Shown here: in pieces, positions 29,855 to 30,470 of the stretch
Layout of the letters: every line of letters begins with the position of its first letter
How positions within the stretch are numbered: position 1 is the first letter of the stretch
Source: Candolleomyces eurysporus
Taxonomy: Eukaryota; Basidiomycota; Agaricomycetes; Agaricales; Psathyrellaceae
NCBI GenBank assembly: GCA_027579435.1
Contig: JANBPK010001567.1
Location: forward strand, 1 to 30,470
Direction of reading: 5' to 3'
DNA: 30,470 nucleotides
The notes under the pieces: generated by a model
What the model saw: only the letters and a program-made list of their open reading frames with translations
The model's database searches: none
What the model was told of the DNA's origin: nothing
Translations under genes and position numbers: made by a program

Positions 29855-30470
29855 TTACACGACAAGCAGAGAGCTGAGCGCTGCCTCGGTCTGGATAACA
29901 TCCAACGCCTGCTGGACTTCCAACCGTCTTCGAGCAGCCTCCAACCAATCGTGCAGTAGGACCTTTGCAGGCCCCTTGAGTTGGTTAAGCTCCCTCGCAG
30001 CGCTATCTAAATCCTTCTCATTGAGGTGATATTCTGCCCGAGAAAGGACGCTGAGGACATCGTCACCCTCCACCAAACCCTGCTTCTTGAAACGCACACC
30101 CGACAAGACCTTGGAAGCCAAATACGAGAGGACGCCGGCGTTCTGGTCTGGAACCAAAGCGACTTCCGAGACTTTGGGTGCAACCGAGGTCGCGAACCAG
30201 GAAGCGAGGTCGGAGAAAGGCTCCACACCGATGTCGGGAACATCCGAAGCCTCGAGAGTGTTCAAGGCAGCGCTGATAACCTCGTCTTCCTTGGCGGCAG
30301 CAACGTGTCTCAACACGCGCAGTTCGTCGCGGAAAGGCTGGCGTTGAGGGGTGGACAATGCTCTGCTGGTAAGGGCACGTACAGCTGACCAAAGAGAGTG
30401 CACTCGGAGGTTCTCGTCGAGGTAGTTGGTGTTGTCCAGGGTGAGACGTTCTAAGCGCTTGAGGTCTGCA
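29855..30470 (-). CDS. MIC60: MICOS subunit MIC60 (mitofilin), C-terminal part
   Basis: The frame is open from the stop at 29855 to the window edge, so the N-terminus (mitochondrial targeting signal, membrane span, coiled coil) lies outside. About 205 residues are present. Recognisable mitofilin C-terminal phrases are VHSLWSAVRAL, the VAPKVSEVALVP region, FKKQGLVEGDDVLSVLSRAEYHLNEKDLDSA (split by position, about 30115-30000) and LLHDWLEAARRRLEVQQAL. MIC60 is a core component of the MICOS complex in the inner mitochondrial membrane; it forms crista junctions and contacts outer-membrane proteins, and the C-terminal mitofilin domain is the most conserved part. No intron is needed in the visible part. 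The gene is convergent with the polyQ coiled-coil gene. Confidence 0.92.
   Translation of the reverse strand, partial: ADLKRLERLTLDNTNYLDENLRVHSLWSAVRALTSRALSTPQRQPFRDELRVLRHVAAAKEDEVISAALNTLEASDVPDIGVEPFSDLASWFATSVAPKVSEVALVPDQNAGVLSYLASKVLSGVRFKKQGLVEGDDVLSVLSRAEYHLNEKDLDSAARELNQLKGPAKVLLHDWLEAARRRLEVQQALDVIQTEAALSSLLVV

Noticed and set aside
1..30470. CRISPR arrays, rRNA and tRNA genes, plasmid or phage features
   Set aside because: None seen; the window is eukaryotic chromosomal DNA, and no tRNA cloverleaf was noticed by eye. A tRNAscan run would be needed to exclude one.

Overview
The window reads as nuclear DNA of a mushroom-forming basidiomycete (Agaricomycete-type fungus). The evidence is many short introns of about 50-66 bp, an FG nucleoporin and a MIC60 gene of fungal type, and several classes of fungal transposable element. 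No species can be named from the sequence. Most of the window is mobile DNA; the host genes lie mainly in the last 3.5 kb.

Positions 1 to about 8.9 kb are AT-rich, repeat-derived DNA. An inverted pair of TGTTAGAA-starting repeats (352-625 and 3312-3585) flanks a frameshifted gene remnant (815-1753). A long purine tract follows at about 2970-3125, then a probable LTR followed by a TGGCGC primer-binding-like site (about 4539-5947), then diverged direct repeats (about 6340-7120). Between 8.9 and 10.7 kb there is a possible small gene with an N-myristoylation/palmitoylation start (9594-9803) and a non-autonomous hAT-like element (10075-10708) with 11-bp inverted ends and an 8-bp target duplication.

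The centre is one DNA transposon, 10774-26926, with 34-bp terminal inverted repeats and a perfect 8-bp target duplication (AACTGAGA). It carries one six-exon gene for a protein of about 1759 residues. The protein has an N-terminal Ulp1/SENP-type cysteine protease with its catalytic residues, a zinc finger, and a C-terminal DDE-type transposase that most resembles the P-element superfamily. Once the nested insertion is subtracted, the six exons join in one frame with no internal stop. Both ends carry a TGTCCACCCC motif in direct rather than inverted orientation. This protease-transposase element is the best candidate here for a poorly described system.

Inside its third exon sits a 9,980-bp Ty3/gypsy LTR retrotransposon on the minus strand (15778-25757; 295-bp LTRs differing at 3 sites; 5-bp duplication CACGT). 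Its gag-pol is a single reading frame broken by six in-frame stops, five of them TGA. It also has a mutated protease motif and an in-frame gap that removes part of the RNase H site. Unusual parts are a four-fold repeated module between the zinc knuckle and the protease, and a long C-terminal extension beyond the chromodomain.

The right end, 26927-30470, is host DNA: a short FG nucleoporin of Nup49/58 type (27030-28137, five exons, one GC-AG intron), a polyQ coiled-coil protein of unknown function (28371-29711, five exons), and the 3' part of MIC60 on the minus strand (from 29855 to the window edge). The DNA transposon ends only 103 bp before the nucleoporin start codon, so the nested insertion has pushed any older upstream promoter about 16 kb away.
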